Source of the DNA: Nocardioidaceae bacterium
GTDB lineage: Bacteria > Actinomycetota > Actinomycetes > Propionibacteriales > Nocardioidaceae
DNA: 64,000 nt
Reading direction: 5' to 3'
Assembly: GCA_017744365.1 (NCBI GenBank)
Contig: JAGIBL010000003.1
Location: 372,001 to 436,000 of the forward strand
The notes beneath the pieces are model-generated. The model did no database searches. It saw nothing but the letters and a program-made list of their open reading frames with translations, and was not told the DNA's origin. Shown here piece after piece: positions 23,013 through 32,853 of the stretch. Positions within the stretch are counted from its first letter, which is position 1; every line of letters starts with the position of its first letter. The position numbers and the translations under genes are program-made.

Positions 23013-23821
23013 CGGCGCAGCTCCTGAGCGGCGCCGTCCTCGTAGACCGTGCCGGTCACGCCGTCGGCCGCCGCCCGGACCTCCTCGACCGCCTGGCCCA
23101 TCGCCACGCCGCGGCCGGCCCAGGTGAGCATCTCGATGTCGTTGCGGCCGTCGCCGATGGCGAGCACGTCGGCGGCGTCCACGCCGAGCCGCGAGCACAC
23201 CTCGGCGAGCCCGCTGGCCTTGTGCACCCCGACCGGGGACAGGTCCAGCCAGGCCGTCCAGCCGACGACGTAGTTGGTGCCGTGCAGGCCGAGCCGGCCG
23301 GCCAGCGCGACGAAGTCCTCGGCGGTGGCGTCCGGGTCGCGGATGATGACGCGGCTGACCGGGTCGGCGATCATCTCCTCGAGGTCGCACGGGATCATCT
23401 CGCCGGAGAGCTCGCCGGGCGGGAACGGCCGGTTGATCTTGTAGCCCACGCCGCGCTCCTCCACGGCCACCAGCGCCTCGGGGTGCTCGGCCAGGATCGC
23501 GGCCACCGCGTCGCGGGCGTCGAAGGTGACCTCGTGGACCACGTCGACGGGCGGGTAGCGCAGCACCACCGCCCCGTTGGAGGCGACGATCCAGAGCGGG
23601 TCGTCCTCGATGCCGGTGAAGCCGAAGAGGTCGGCGATGATCGTCATCGCGTGCGCCGAGCGCCCGCTGGCCAGCACGATCTCGGCCCCGGCGTCGTGCG
23701 CGGCGCGCACTGCCTCGTACACCGCCGGGCGCACCTCCTCGTGGGTGGTGCCCTTGCCCTCCACCCAGGCGAGCAGGGTGCCGTCGATGTCGAGCGCGAC
23801 GAGCTTCGGGGTCCAGGTCAC
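23000..23821 (-). CDS. HAD-superfamily phosphatase, Cof type
   Basis: This is a 273-aa class IIB HAD hydrolase with [12 protein letters not shown] (motif I), [12 protein letters not shown] (motif II), [11 protein letters not shown] with the motif III Lys, and [18 protein letters not shown] (motif IV). It is a second Cof-like enzyme, related to but clearly different from the one at 21047-21862. The GTG start overlaps the serS stop by 4 bp, so it is co-translated with serS. The substrate is unknown. Confidence 0.88.
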   Translation of the reverse strand: MTWTPKLVALDIDGTLLAWVEGKGTTHEEVRPAVYEAVRAAHDAGAEIVLASGRSAHAMTIIADLFGFTGIEDDPLWIVASNGAVVLRYPPVDVVHEVTFDARDAVAAILAEHPEALVAVEERGVGYKINRPFPPGELSGEMIPCDLEEMIADPVSRVIIRDPDATAEDFVALAGRLGLHGTNYVVGWTAWLDLSPVGVHKASGLAEVCSRLGVDAADVLAIGDGRNDIEMLTWAGRGVAMGQAVEEVRAAADGVTGTVYEDGAAQELRRWFP

Positions 23822-25107
23822 GGCGCCACCGGGGTGAGCACGTCACGGCCGAGCCACTTCTGCAGCGCCTTCGGCACCCGCACCGAGCCGTCGGCCTGCT
23901 GGTGGGTCTCCAGGATCGCCACGATGGTCCGGGTCATCGCGCACAGGGTGCCGTTGAGCGTCGAGATCGGCCGAATCCCACTCGCACCCTCCGGGCCGGC
24001 GAACCGGGCTCGCGTGTCCAGCCGGCGGGTCTGGAACTCGGTGCAGTTCGAGGTCGAGGTCAGCTCGCGGTACTTGCCCTGGGTCGGGATCCACGCCTCG
24101 CAGTCGAACTTGCGGATCGCCGACAGCCCGAGGTCGCCGGCGGCCACGTCGATGACCCGGTAGGCCAGCTCCAGCTTGTCCAGGAACTCCTTCTCCCAGG
24201 CGAGCAGGCGCTGGTGCTCGGCGTAGGAGTCCTCGGTGGTCGTGTAGACGAACATCTCCACCTTGTCGAACCAGTGCACCCGGATGATGCCCTTGGTGTC
24301 CTTGCCGTGCGAGCCGGCCTCCTTGCGGAAGCACGGGCTGAACGCGGCGTAGCGCAGCGGGAGCGTGCCCCCGTCGAGGATCTCGTCGGAGTGGTAGGCC
24401 GCCATCGGCACCTCGCTGGTGCCCACCAGGTAGAGGTCCTGCCCCTCGATCCGGTACACGTCGTCGGCGGCCTGGCCGAGGAAGCCGGTGCCGTCCATCG
24501 CGCGCGGCTTGACCAGCGACGGCGCGATCACCTGGGTGAAGCCGGCCTCGCGAGCCTGCTCCATGGCCAGGTTGACCAGCGCGATCTCCAGCTCGGCGCC
24601 GATGCCGGTGAGGAAGTAGAAGCGTGAGCCCGAGACCTTGGCGCCGCGGTCGATGTCGATGGCGCCGAGGATCTTGCCCAGCTCGATGTGGTCGCGCGGC
24701 TCGAAGCCCTCGGCGGCGAAGTCGCGCGGGGTGCCGACGGTCTCCAGGACCACGAAGTCGTCCTCGCCCCCGGCCGGCGCCTCCTCGGCCGCGGGGTTCG
24801 GGATCGCCATGACGGCGTCGCGCCAGGCCTCCTCGGCGGCGACCTGCGCGGCCTCGGCGGTCTTCACGTCGGCAGCCAGCTGCTTGGTCTGCTCGAGCAG
24901 CGCCGCCTTCTCCTCGCCCTGCGCCTGCGGGATCTGCTTGCTCAGCTGCTTCTGCTCGGCCCGCAGCGCCTCGAAGGCGACGATCGCCTGGCGGCGGGAC
25001 TCGTCGGCGGCCAGCGCGGTGTCGACCACGTCCCCGGACAGCCCGCGCTTGGCCTGGGCGGCGCGGATCAGGTCGGGGTTCTCGCGGAGAAGTCGTGGAT
25101 CGATCAC
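23818..25107 (-). CDS. serS: Seryl-tRNA synthetase
   Basis: This enzyme charges tRNA-Ser (two tRNA-Ser genes lie 9-11 kb away). It has 429 aa, as usual. The N-terminal coiled-coil arm that reads the long variable arm spans about residues 27-100. The class II motif 2 region is [20 protein letters not shown], and motif 3 is [20 protein letters not shown]. The GTG start is chosen because the protein begins [12 protein letters not shown], the standard SerRS start. It overlaps the upstream lipoprotein stop by 4 bp. Confidence 0.97.
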   Translation of the reverse strand: MIDPRLLRENPDLIRAAQAKRGLSGDVVDTALAADESRRQAIVAFEALRAEQKQLSKQIPQAQGEEKAALLEQTKQLAADVKTAEAAQVAAEEAWRDAVMAIPNPAAEEAPAGGEDDFVVLETVGTPRDFAAEGFEPRDHIELGKILGAIDIDRGAKVSGSRFYFLTGIGAELEIALVNLAMEQAREAGFTQVIAPSLVKPRAMDGTGFLGQAADDVYRIEGQDLYLVGTSEVPMAAYHSDEILDGGTLPLRYAAFSPCFRKEAGSHGKDTKGIIRVHWFDKVEMFVYTTTEDSYAEHQRLLAWEKEFLDKLELAYRVIDVAAGDLGLSAIRKFDCEAWIPTQGKYRELTSTSNCTEFQTRRLDTRARFAGPEGASGIRPISTLNGTLCAMTRTIVAILETHQQADGSVRVPKALQKWLGRDVLTPVAP

Positions 25108-26027
25108 GAGGCCGAGGATATCGGCAGCGCGACAGCGATTTCCGAGGCGGCGGGCGGGACGACCGGAGCCGACGGCGTGCCGAAGCGCTGCCACTGCTCG
25201 CCGTCCTCGGCGACCTTGTACGTCGTGATCCGCGGCGTGTCCGCGCAGAAGACCCACGAGGTCCCCTCCGCGTCGGTGAACCCGCCGGCGAACCCGCACG
25301 GCAGGGCGGGCAGTCCGGGCAGGGCGGTGCCGTCGTAGCTGAGCAACCGGCCGCCGTCGCGCTCGACCGGCCGGGCGTCGTCGATGCCGTTGCCGGCCGG
25401 CTCGGTCGCCTCGGTGTCGACGGCCTCGATGAAGGGCAGCCCGGAGTTCTTGTCGAAGCCGTTGCCGAACACCCAGCCCGTGCGCACCGCCAGCGTGCCC
25501 GCGGCGGTCGCGGTCCGGGCGGCCACGTCGACCTGCCAGACCCGGTGCCGGTCGTCGACCACCCGGAGCAGCCCGGGCTTCGCGGGGTCGAAGGCGGCGG
25601 CCACCGGACGGAGCCGGGTGTCGCCGGTCCAGGTCCGCAGCGGCAGCACCGACGTACCCGGGCCGGTGGTCGAGTACAGGGTGACCCGTCCCTGCTTGCC
25701 CTCGGCGCCGACGGTCGTGTCGGCGAGCGACCAGGCCCGGCCGGCGTCGACGAGCAGGGCCTGCGCGGCGCCGTACGACGTCCCGCCGGTGACCCGCGGC
25801 ATCCGCGCGACCGTCGCGGCGCCCGACTCCGGGTCGAAGCGGACGTAGACCGAGCGGGAGAACTCGCCGTCAGCGCCCTCGGCGGTGTTGATGCGCAGCA
25901 GCCAGGCGCCGTCGGGGGTCGACGGAGTCGGGTTGGCCTTCGGCGGCTCGGTCCGGCCGGTGCTGCCGCACCCGGCGGCGAGGGTGGCCACCAGCAGCGC
26001 GCAGGCCAGGGCTCGGGTCGGTTTCAC
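25104..26027 (-). CDS. Lipoprotein, WD40-like beta strands, unknown function
   Basis: This is a 307-aa lipoprotein with lipobox LAAGC (Cys at residue 20). The mature part has repeated segments of the kind seen in beta-propellers ([20 protein letters not shown], and later [17 protein letters not shown]). No enzyme motif is seen. The GTG start follows GGGGGTG. Its stop overlaps the serS start by 4 bp, so the two are in one operon. Confidence 0.75.
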   Translation of the reverse strand: MKPTRALACALLVATLAAGCGSTGRTEPPKANPTPSTPDGAWLLRINTAEGADGEFSRSVYVRFDPESGAATVARMPRVTGGTSYGAAQALLVDAGRAWSLADTTVGAEGKQGRVTLYSTTGPGTSVLPLRTWTGDTRLRPVAAAFDPAKPGLLRVVDDRHRVWQVDVAARTATAAGTLAVRTGWVFGNGFDKNSGLPFIEAVDTEATEPAGNGIDDARPVERDGGRLLSYDGTALPGLPALPCGFAGGFTDAEGTSWVFCADTPRITTYKVAEDGEQWQRFGTPSAPVVPPAASEIAVALPISSAS

Positions 26028-26086
26028 GTCACACCCCCGTCGGGCTCGGGACTTCGAGTGTGGCAGACCGCGGCTATCATCCGCGA

Positions 26087-27661
26087 GTGATCGAGACGCC
26101 TCGCCAGCGGTGGTCCGTCGTCGCCTGGACCGCCGGGTGCGCCGGGCTGTTCGCGCTGCTCACCGTGCTGGTCGGCACCGAGTGGAGCCCGCTGCGCGAC
26201 CTCGACCACGACCTCGCCGAGGATCCGTACCGGCTCACCGCCGACCACGCCTGGCTCCGCCACCTGGCGAACGGGATCGAGACCGCGACCCAGCCGAACT
26301 ACCTGGTCGCCGCCGCGGTGGTGGCCGCGATCGTGCTGGCCGTCAAGGGACACCGGCGCGCCGGCATCTGGACCGTGATCGTGATGGCCGCGGCGCGGAT
26401 CGCCTACCCCCTGCTCAAGGAGCTCGTCGAGCGTCCCCGGCCGGACCTCGGTGACCTGGGCGGCTGGTCGTTCCCGTCCGGGCACGCGACCGTGGCCGGG
26501 GCCGCGGCCGGTGTGGTCGTGGTGCTGGTGACCATGCTCGTACGACGGCGCGGCCTGCGCCGGGCGCTCGTCGTGCTGGCGATCGCCTTCGCCGTCCTGG
26601 TCGGAGCCGACCGGGTGCTGCTCGGGGTGCACTACGTCTCCGACGTGGTCGCCGGCGGCCTGCTCGCCGCGGCCATCGTGCTCGGCGCGCTGCTCGCCTT
26701 CGACCCGCAGCCGCGCTCGATCGCGCTGAGGATCGAGCCGCTGCACGAGGCCCTGCCGCCGGGCGAGCGCAAGGTGGCCGCGATCCTCAACCCGATCAAG
26801 GTCGACGACCCGGCCGGGTTCCGCGCGATGGTCGACAAGATGGCCCTCGACTCCGGGTGGCGCGAGGTCGCCTGGTGGGAGACGACCGCCGAGGACACCG
26901 GCTACCGGATGGCCCACGAGGCTGCCGTCTCCGGTGCCGACCTGGTGATCGCGATCGGCGGCGACGGCACGATCCGCGCGGTCTGCGAGGAGCTGGCCGG
27001 CACCGGCATCCCGGTCGGCATCGTGCCAGCCGGCACCGGCAACCTGCTGGCCCGCAACCTGTCCATCCCGCTCTACCTGCGCGCCGCCGTCGACGTCGGC
27101 CTCAACGGCCAGGACCAGGCGGTCGACCTGGTCCGGGTCACCGGCGACGAGATGGAGGAGTCGACCTTCCTGGTGATGGCCGGGATGGGCTTCGACGCCG
27201 CGATCATGGAGGGCGTCAACGAGGACTTCAAGAAGAAGGTGGGCTGGCTGGCCTACGTCTGGTCGGCGCTCAAGGCGCTGATGTTCCCGGCGATCAAGGT
27301 CGAGGTCTCCGTCGACGGCGGCGAGCCGACCACGCACCGCGCCCGGACGGTGGTGATCGGCAACGTCGGCTACCTGCAGGCCGGGATGCCGCTGATCCCG
27401 GACGCGGCCATCGACGACGGCCAGCTCGACGTGGTGCTGCTCTACCCGCGGCGGTTCCTGTCCTGGGTGCCGCTGGCCGCCCGGGTGCTGACCAAGAACC
27501 CGCGCACCGACGAGACCATCGTGCGGATGCGCGGCCGGACCGTGCTGGTGCGCGCCTCGGGACCGGCGCCCCGCCAGCTCGACGGCGACCTGCTCAACCC
27601 GGGTCGCGAGCTGCTCGCCGAGTGCCTGCACGGGCGCCTGCTGCTGCGGGTGCCGCGCTGA
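26087..27661 (+). CDS. PAP2 phosphatase - diacylglycerol kinase fusion protein
   Basis: This is a 524-aa two-domain lipid enzyme. Residues 1-205 form a membrane PAP2 phosphatase with all three motifs: KELVERPRPD, PSGHAT, and DRVLLGVHYVSDV. Residues 220-520 form a DAGK/LCB5 lipid kinase with AAILNPIKVDD, the nucleotide motif AIGGDGTIRAVCEEL and PAGTGNLLARNL. One chain could therefore both add and remove lipid phosphate. TATCAT lies six bases before the GTG, indicating a leaderless transcript. The next gene overlaps by 1 bp. Confidence 0.88.
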   Translation: MIETPRQRWSVVAWTAGCAGLFALLTVLVGTEWSPLRDLDHDLAEDPYRLTADHAWLRHLANGIETATQPNYLVAAAVVAAIVLAVKGHRRAGIWTVIVMAAARIAYPLLKELVERPRPDLGDLGGWSFPSGHATVAGAAAGVVVVLVTMLVRRRGLRRALVVLAIAFAVLVGADRVLLGVHYVSDVVAGGLLAAAIVLGALLAFDPQPRSIALRIEPLHEALPPGERKVAAILNPIKVDDPAGFRAMVDKMALDSGWREVAWWETTAEDTGYRMAHEAAVSGADLVIAIGGDGTIRAVCEELAGTGIPVGIVPAGTGNLLARNLSIPLYLRAAVDVGLNGQDQAVDLVRVTGDEMEESTFLVMAGMGFDAAIMEGVNEDFKKKVGWLAYVWSALKALMFPAIKVEVSVDGGEPTTHRARTVVIGNVGYLQAGMPLIPDAAIDDGQLDVVLLYPRRFLSWVPLAARVLTKNPRTDETIVRMRGRTVLVRASGPAPRQLDGDLLNPGRELLAECLHGRLLLRVPR

Positions 27662-28143
27662 TGGGCGTCTTCACGCCGCTGGCGATCCGGATCGGCGCGA
27701 TCGCGTGGCTGCCGAAGTTCCTGCCGCAGATCACCGCGTTCGACAGGTTCCTGCAGCGGATCACCCGCGGCCACCTCTCCCTGCTCCGGCTGGCCGGCCT
27801 GCCGAGCATGATGCTGACCGTGGTCGGGCGGAAGTCCGGCCTCGTGCGCACGACTCCGGTGCTCTGCGTGCCCTACCTGCGCGGCTTCCTGGTCGCCGGG
27901 TCGAACTTCGGCGGAGCGAAGGCACCGGTGTGGGTGCTCAACGTGCGCGCCGCCGCGGAGCGGGACGAGCCGGTCACGATCGCGGTGGACCGGCACACCC
28001 AGCAGGCGAGGCCCCGGGAGATCACCGGTCCCGAGCGCGAGCAGGTCTGGGCGCACATGCTGAAGACCTGGCCGAACTACGCCAAGTACGCCGAGCGCAC
28101 CGACCGGGTGATCCCGGTCTTCCTCTTCGAGCCTGCTGCCTAG
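27661..28143 (+). CDS. Deazaflavin (F420)-dependent nitroreductase family protein
   Basis: This is a 160-aa protein of the DDN/FDOR-A family, which uses F420H2 to reduce quinones or nitro compounds. The split-barrel signature MLTVVGRKSGLVRTTPVLCV and LVAGSNFGGAKAPVWVLNVR are characteristic. The N-terminal hydrophobic helix may contact the membrane. The ATG overlaps the stop of the lipid kinase (ATGA), so it is co-translated. Confidence 0.88.
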   Translation: MGVFTPLAIRIGAIAWLPKFLPQITAFDRFLQRITRGHLSLLRLAGLPSMMLTVVGRKSGLVRTTPVLCVPYLRGFLVAGSNFGGAKAPVWVLNVRAAAERDEPVTIAVDRHTQQARPREITGPEREQVWAHMLKTWPNYAKYAERTDRVIPVFLFEPAA

Positions 28144-28553
28144 CGCCGCGCCTGCTCGACCGCCTGCTCCTCCTCGGGCGACAGCGGCTGCTCACAGGTC
28201 CAGGAGGTGATCGTCTTGGCGTAGGTGCGGGCCTCGGTGCGGCCGTGGATCGAGGTGATGACCGCGCCGTCGCCGTGGTCGTCGAGCAGGGCCAGCGACC
28301 AGGAAAGCCCGCCGCCCACGTTGCTGTCCGACGCGGTGGCGAAGGCGTCGTACCGGACCACGGCCAGGTGCTGCAGCGCGCCGGCCGCCTCGCCGCGCAG
28401 CGCCGCCACCTCGTGCCGCAGCCCGCGGGCGTCCTCGGGCAGGTCGTCGACCTCCGCGTCCTCGGGCGAGCCCGGATGCCGGTGCGCCAGGAAGTGCAGC
28501 GCGAGGGCGGCGAGGGCGACCAGCAGCGCGAGGACCGAGAGGACCGTGTTCAC
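28140..28553 (-). CDS. DUF4446 family membrane-anchored protein
   Basis: This is a 137-aa protein. An N-terminal TM helix (NTVLSVLALLVALAALALHF) is followed by a helical region and the DUF4446 core, with RYDAFATASDSNVGGGLSWS and LLDDHGDGAVITSIHGRTEA. Function is unknown. The family commonly sits next to pheA in actinobacteria, as here. The GTG start puts the TM helix at the very N-terminus. Confidence 0.82.
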   Translation of the reverse strand: MNTVLSVLALLVALAALALHFLAHRHPGSPEDAEVDDLPEDARGLRHEVAALRGEAAGALQHLAVVRYDAFATASDSNVGGGLSWSLALLDDHGDGAVITSIHGRTEARTYAKTITSWTCEQPLSPEEEQAVEQARR

Positions 28554-28618
28554 CCGGGCCAGCCTAGGCAATGAGAACGCGGCCGACCCGGTGACGTGGC
28601 CGTGCGAGACTCGACGCC

Positions 28619-29458
28619 GTGACCGCACGACGCATCGCCTACCAGGGCGAACCCGGGGCCAACTCCCACCTGGTGTGCAAGCAGCACTACCCCGACGCCG
28701 AGCCGGTGCCGTGCGCGTCGTTCGAGGACGTCTTCGCCGTCGTCGAGAGCGGCGACGCGGACCTGGCGATGATCCCGATCGACAACTCCATCGCCGGCCG
28801 GGTCTCCGACATCCACCACTTCCTGCCGACCTCGACGCTGCACATCATCGGCGAGCACTTCCTGCGCATCCAGTTCTCGCTCATGGCCACGCCAGGGGCC
28901 TCGCTGGACACGATCCGGACCGTGCACAGCCACGTGCACGCGCTGGGCCAGTGCCGCCGGATCATCCGCGAGCACGGCCTGACGCCGGTCATCTCGGGCG
29001 ACACCGCCGGGGCGGCCCGCGAGGTCGCCGAGGCGGCCGACCCGACCCAGGCCGCGATCGCGCCGCCGCTGGCCGCGGAGATCTACGGGCTGAACGTGCT
29101 CGCCAGCGACGTCGAGGACGAGGACCACAACACCACCCGGTTCGTGGTGCTCTCCCGCGACTACGTCGAGGCGCCGCGCGACAACGGCCCGGTGGTGACC
29201 TCGTTCGTCTTCAACGTGCGCAACCTGCCCGCCGCGCTCTACAAGGCACTCGGCGGCTTTGCCACCAACGGGATCAACATGACCAAGCTGGAGAGCTACA
29301 TGGTGGGCGGGCACTTCGCCGCCACCCAGTTCCTGGCGGAGGTCGACGGGCACCCCGACGACCCGGGTCTGAGGAACGCTCTCGAGGAGCTCGCGTTCTT
29401 CACGACCGAGGTGAAGATCCTCGGGGTGTACCCCGCCGACAGCTTCCGCGCTTCCTAG
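28619..29458 (+). CDS. pheA: Prephenate dehydratase
   Basis: This enzyme makes phenylpyruvate from prephenate in phenylalanine synthesis. It is 279 aa and lacks a chorismate mutase domain. The periplasmic-binding-like catalytic part runs from RIAYQGEPGANSH and contains the catalytic TRF motif in HNTTRFVVLSRDY near residue 178. The C-terminal ACT domain (LPAALYKALGGFATNGINMT, then KLESYM) gives Phe feedback control. The GTG start is 65 bp from the divergent DUF4446 gene. It overlaps the convergent VOC gene by 4 bp. Confidence 0.96.
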   Translation: MTARRIAYQGEPGANSHLVCKQHYPDAEPVPCASFEDVFAVVESGDADLAMIPIDNSIAGRVSDIHHFLPTSTLHIIGEHFLRIQFSLMATPGASLDTIRTVHSHVHALGQCRRIIREHGLTPVISGDTAGAAREVAEAADPTQAAIAPPLAAEIYGLNVLASDVEDEDHNTTRFVVLSRDYVEAPRDNGPVVTSFVFNVRNLPAALYKALGGFATNGINMTKLESYMVGGHFAATQFLAEVDGHPDDPGLRNALEELAFFTTEVKILGVYPADSFRAS

Positions 29459-30243
29459 CCCTCCGCAGGTGCCTCGAACAACGCGAACATCGCGCCCTGC
29501 GGGTCGCTGTAGAACCCCATCCGCCCGACGCCCGGGACGTCGAAGTTGGGCGCGACCGTGGTGCCGCCGAGCTCACCGATCTTCGCGCCGGTCGCGTCGG
29601 CGTCCTCGACGTTGAAGTAGACGTTCCAGTGCGGCGGGATGCCCTCCATCTGCGGGGTGACCGCACCGCCGATGACCTTGCCCTCGGCGTCGGTCAGCGA
29701 GGTGTAGGAGGTCTCGCCCATGTCCATCACCTGGCTGCCCATGCCGAGCACGTCGGCGTAGAACTGGGTCGCCTTCTCCACGTCCGGGGTGACGACCTCG
29801 TTCCAGGAGACCGACCCGGGCTCGTTGGCCCGCTCGCTGCCGATCGAGGTGCCGGCCTGCCACAGGTTCACCCGGGCACCGGTGGGGTCCTGGATCGCGG
29901 CCATCCGGCCGAGGTCCATGACGTCGAACGGAGCCATCTCGACCTTGCCGCCGGCCGGCTCCACCTTCGCCGCGACGGCGTCCACGTCGTCGGCGGTCAG
30001 GTAGACGCCCCAGAAGGCCGGGTGGCCTTCCATGCCGGGCATCTGACCGCTGATGCCCGAGACCGTGTCCCCCTGCAGCAGACCGGAGCGGTAGACGCCG
30101 CCGCCGGCCTCCTCGGGGAGCGGGGTCTCCTGGATCTCCCATCCGAACAGGTCTGCGTAGAAAGCCGCGGCCGCGGCCGGGTCGGGAGCCATCAGCTCCA
30201 CGTAGCTGGGTGTGCCCTGCACGTACTTCTCGAATTTCGCCAT
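29455..30243 (-). CDS. VOC family protein, duplicated
   Basis: This is a 262-aa protein with two glyoxalase-fold halves. Residues 1-125 begin GTPSYVELMAPDPAAAAAFY, and residues 140-262 begin GSVSWNEVVTPDVEKATQFY. Each half ends with a DPTGA/DPQGA turn. This double arrangement is common in Streptomyces and Nocardioides proteins near the hydroxylase/antibiotic-resistance-like group. Metal and substrate are unknown. Confidence 0.82.
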   Translation of the reverse strand: MAKFEKYVQGTPSYVELMAPDPAAAAAFYADLFGWEIQETPLPEEAGGGVYRSGLLQGDTVSGISGQMPGMEGHPAFWGVYLTADDVDAVAAKVEPAGGKVEMAPFDVMDLGRMAAIQDPTGARVNLWQAGTSIGSERANEPGSVSWNEVVTPDVEKATQFYADVLGMGSQVMDMGETSYTSLTDAEGKVIGGAVTPQMEGIPPHWNVYFNVEDADATGAKIGELGGTTVAPNFDVPGVGRMGFYSDPQGAMFALFEAPAEG

Positions 30244-30310
30244 GTCCCTGTCCTACTCGCGACCACCGACAACTCTCAAGCGAGCTGCCCCAACGGACTA
30301 CGTTTATCTC

Positions 30311-31021
30311 GTGAACGACCGTCGAACCCCTGAACCCGAGGCCGTCGCCGACCTCGGGTTCGCCCGGCTCGACACCGACCGCGCCCGTCGTACGGGGGAT
30401 CCCGAAGTGGTCTACGGCGCCGGCAAGACGCCCGCCCAGATCGCCGGCATCCTGGCCACGCTGCACGCGAAGCACCCCGAGCGCGCGGTGCTGGTCACCC
30501 GGCTCTCCGACGAGGCGGTCGCGCACCTGCGCGAGGCACTGCCCGAGGCCGTGATCGACCCGGTCGCCCGGGCCGCGACGCTGGGCCCGCTGCCGGAGCC
30601 GCGGGGCACCGTCGCGGTGATCGCCGCCGGCACCAGCGACGCCCCGGTCGCCGCGGAGGCGGCCCTGAGCGTGCGCGTGCACGGATCCGCGGTCCGACGG
30701 ATCGACGACGTGGGCGTGGCCGGGATCCACCGCATCCTCGAGGCGCGCGCGGAGTTCGCGGACGCCGACTGCGTGATCGTGGTCGCGGGCATGGAGGGCG
30801 CGCTGCCCAGCGTGGTCGGCGGCCTGGTCGGCGTGCCGCTGGTCGCGGTGCCCACCAGCGTCGGGTACGGGGCCGCCTTCGAGGGCCTGGCCGCGCTGCT
30901 CGGCATGCTCAACTCCTGCGCGCCCGGGGTCAGCGTGGTCAACATCGACAACGGCTACGGTGCCGGGGTGTTCGCCGCCCGGGTCGCCCGCAACGCCCGC
31001 CCGCGAGGGGAGCGCGCGTGA
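30311..31021 (+). CDS. larB: LarB, nickel-pincer cofactor biosynthesis carboxylase/hydrolase
   Basis: LarB carboxylates and hydrolyses nicotinic acid adenine dinucleotide in the first step of nickel-pincer nucleotide synthesis. The 236-aa protein has the PurE-like core, with VAVIAAGTSDAPVAAEAALS, RIDDVGVAGIHRIL and VVAGMEGALPSVVGGLV, and the strongly conserved PTSVGYGAAFEGLAALLGML near the end. TACGTT lies six bases before the GTG, so a leaderless transcript is likely. It overlaps larC by 4 bp. Confidence 0.94.
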   Translation: MNDRRTPEPEAVADLGFARLDTDRARRTGDPEVVYGAGKTPAQIAGILATLHAKHPERAVLVTRLSDEAVAHLREALPEAVIDPVARAATLGPLPEPRGTVAVIAAGTSDAPVAAEAALSVRVHGSAVRRIDDVGVAGIHRILEARAEFADADCVIVVAGMEGALPSVVGGLVGVPLVAVPTSVGYGAAFEGLAALLGMLNSCAPGVSVVNIDNGYGAGVFAARVARNARPRGERA

Positions 31022-32187
31022 CCCGCGTCGGCTGGCTGGACTGCTCCTCGGGCGCCAGCGGCGACATGGTGCTCGGCGCGCTGCTCGGCGCCGGTGTCCC
31101 GCTGGCGGTGCTGCGCGAGGCCGTCGAGCTGGTGGTGCCGGAACCGGTCACCCTCGACGAGGAGCCCGTCAGCCGCGGGGGTTTCGCCGCCACCCGCTGC
31201 CGGGTGCACGTCGCCGACTCGAGCACGCACCGCACCTGGGCCGACGTCCGCACGATCCTGGACACCTCCACGCTGCACGAGCCGGTGCGCGCGCTGGCGA
31301 TCGCGATCTTCACCCGGCTGGCCGAGGCCGAGGCAGAGGTGCACGGGGTGAGCCCCGACGAGGTGCACTTCCACGAGGTCGGTGCGCTGGACGCGATCGC
31401 GGACGTGGTCGGCGCCGCCGCCGGCTTCGTGCACCTGGGCCTGGACCGGCTCGTCTGCGCTCCGGTCGCCCTCGGCGGCGGCACCGTCCAGGCGGCGCAC
31501 GGGCGCATCCCCGTCCCGGTGCCGGCGGTGGTCGAGCTGCTCCGCGGGCACCCGTCGTACGGCGGACCGCTCGACCGGGAGCTGACCACCCCCACCGGCG
31601 CGGCCATCCTCACCACCGTCGCCGACGCATGGGGGCCGCAGCCGGCGATGGTAGTCGAGTCGATCGGCCTGGGGGCGGGGAAGGCCGATCCGCCCGGGCA
31701 CGCGAACGTGCTGCGGCTGCTGGCCGGCGCGAGCGAGTCGTCCCCGCAGGCCGGGGGCGCCCTGGTCATCGAGTCGAACGTCGACGACCTGGACCCGCGC
31801 CTGTGGCCCGCGGTCCTGGCCGCGCTGCTGGAGGCCGGTGCCTCGGACGCCTGGCTGACCCCGATCCTGATGAAGAAGGGGCGGCCGGCGCACACGCTGC
31901 ACGTCCTGGTCGCGGCCGGGTCCGCGGACGCCGTACGTCGTGAGGTGTTCCGGCAGACCAGCACCATCGGCGTGCGCGAGCAGACCTTCGCCAAGCACGC
32001 CCTGGACCGCAGCTTCACCGAGGTGACCGTCGACGGCCACCGGATCGCGGTCAAGCTGGCCCACCTCGACGGCGAGCTGATGAACGTGCAGCCCGAGTAC
32101 GAGGACGTGGCCGCGGCCGCGCGGGCCACCGGCCGGCCGGTCAAGGACGTGCTCGCCGCGGCGATCGCCGCCAGCCGGGGAGCCTGA
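31018..32187 (+). CDS. larC: LarC, nickel insertion protein
   Basis: LarC is the CTP-dependent nickel insertase that completes the nickel-pincer cofactor. The 389-aa chain contains both halves in a single uninterrupted frame. In Lactobacillus plantarum the two are joined by a programmed frameshift. Signatures are WLDCSSGASGDMVLGALLGA, FHEVGALDAIADVVGAAAG, APVALGGGTVQAAHGRIPVP and IESNVDDLDPRLWPAVL. It is the middle gene of larB-larC-UPF0016. The sulfur transferase LarE and racemase LarA are not in the window. Confidence 0.94.
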   Translation: MTRVGWLDCSSGASGDMVLGALLGAGVPLAVLREAVELVVPEPVTLDEEPVSRGGFAATRCRVHVADSSTHRTWADVRTILDTSTLHEPVRALAIAIFTRLAEAEAEVHGVSPDEVHFHEVGALDAIADVVGAAAGFVHLGLDRLVCAPVALGGGTVQAAHGRIPVPVPAVVELLRGHPSYGGPLDRELTTPTGAAILTTVADAWGPQPAMVVESIGLGAGKADPPGHANVLRLLAGASESSPQAGGALVIESNVDDLDPRLWPAVLAALLEAGASDAWLTPILMKKGRPAHTLHVLVAAGSADAVRREVFRQTSTIGVREQTFAKHALDRSFTEVTVDGHRIAVKLAHLDGELMNVQPEYEDVAAAARATGRPVKDVLAAAIAASRGA

Positions 32188-32789
32188 TGGACCTCGCCGT
32201 CGTCGCGCTCACCTTCGCCGCGATCTTCGTCGTCGAGCTGCCCGACAAGACCTTCATCGCGGCGCTGGTGCTCTCCACCCGCTACCGCGGCCTCCACGTC
32301 TGGGTCGGTGTCGGGCTGGCGTTCCTGATCCAGACCGTCATCGCGGTCACCCTCGGCCGGGTGGCGACGCTGCTGCCCGAGGACCTGGTCCGCGGGGTGG
32401 CGGCGGCGATCTTCCTCGTCGGCGCGGTGGTGCTGCTGCGCGAGGCGCCGAGGGCGGACGCCGAGGAGGCCTCGACGGAGGCAGAGTTCGCGGAGAAGGC
32501 GCGCGCGGCGAAGACCGGCTGGGCCGCGATCGGCGCGTCCTTCCTGGTGCTCTTCGCCGCCGAGTGGGGCGACCTCTCCCAGCTGCTCACGGTCAGCCTG
32601 GTCGGCCGGTACGGCGAGCCGCTCAGCGTCTTCGTGGGTGCCTGGGGCGCCCTGCTCGCGGTCTCCGGGCTGGCCGTGGTCGCCGGCCGGTTCCTGCTGC
32701 GGCACGTGCGGCTCTCGGTGATCCACTACCTCGGCGCCGCCGTGTGCCTCATCCTGGCCGGGATCACGACGTACGAGCTGGTGCGCTGA
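32187..32789 (+). CDS. TMEM165/GDT1 (UPF0016) family cation exporter
   Basis: This is a 200-aa membrane protein with six predicted helices in two inverted halves, each bearing the family motif: VELPDKT near residue 18 and AEWGDLSQ near residue 127. Members move Mn2+ or Ca2+ out of the cytosol. The ATG overlaps the larC stop by 1 bp. Its coupling to larB-larC raises the possibility that it handles a metal for the Lar pathway, but Ni2+ transport has not been shown for the family. Confidence 0.88.
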   Translation: MDLAVVALTFAAIFVVELPDKTFIAALVLSTRYRGLHVWVGVGLAFLIQTVIAVTLGRVATLLPEDLVRGVAAAIFLVGAVVLLREAPRADAEEASTEAEFAEKARAAKTGWAAIGASFLVLFAAEWGDLSQLLTVSLVGRYGEPLSVFVGAWGALLAVSGLAVVAGRFLLRHVRLSVIHYLGAAVCLILAGITTYELVR

Positions 32790-32853
32790 GGTTCTCGAGC
32801 CGACCCAACCGGATCCCGGGCCCGCCGCGTCAACGAGGCAGGAAGGGGGTGCC

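Noticed and set aside
31018-32187. Programmed frameshift in larC
   Set aside because: Both LarC halves read through in one frame with no slippery site needed.
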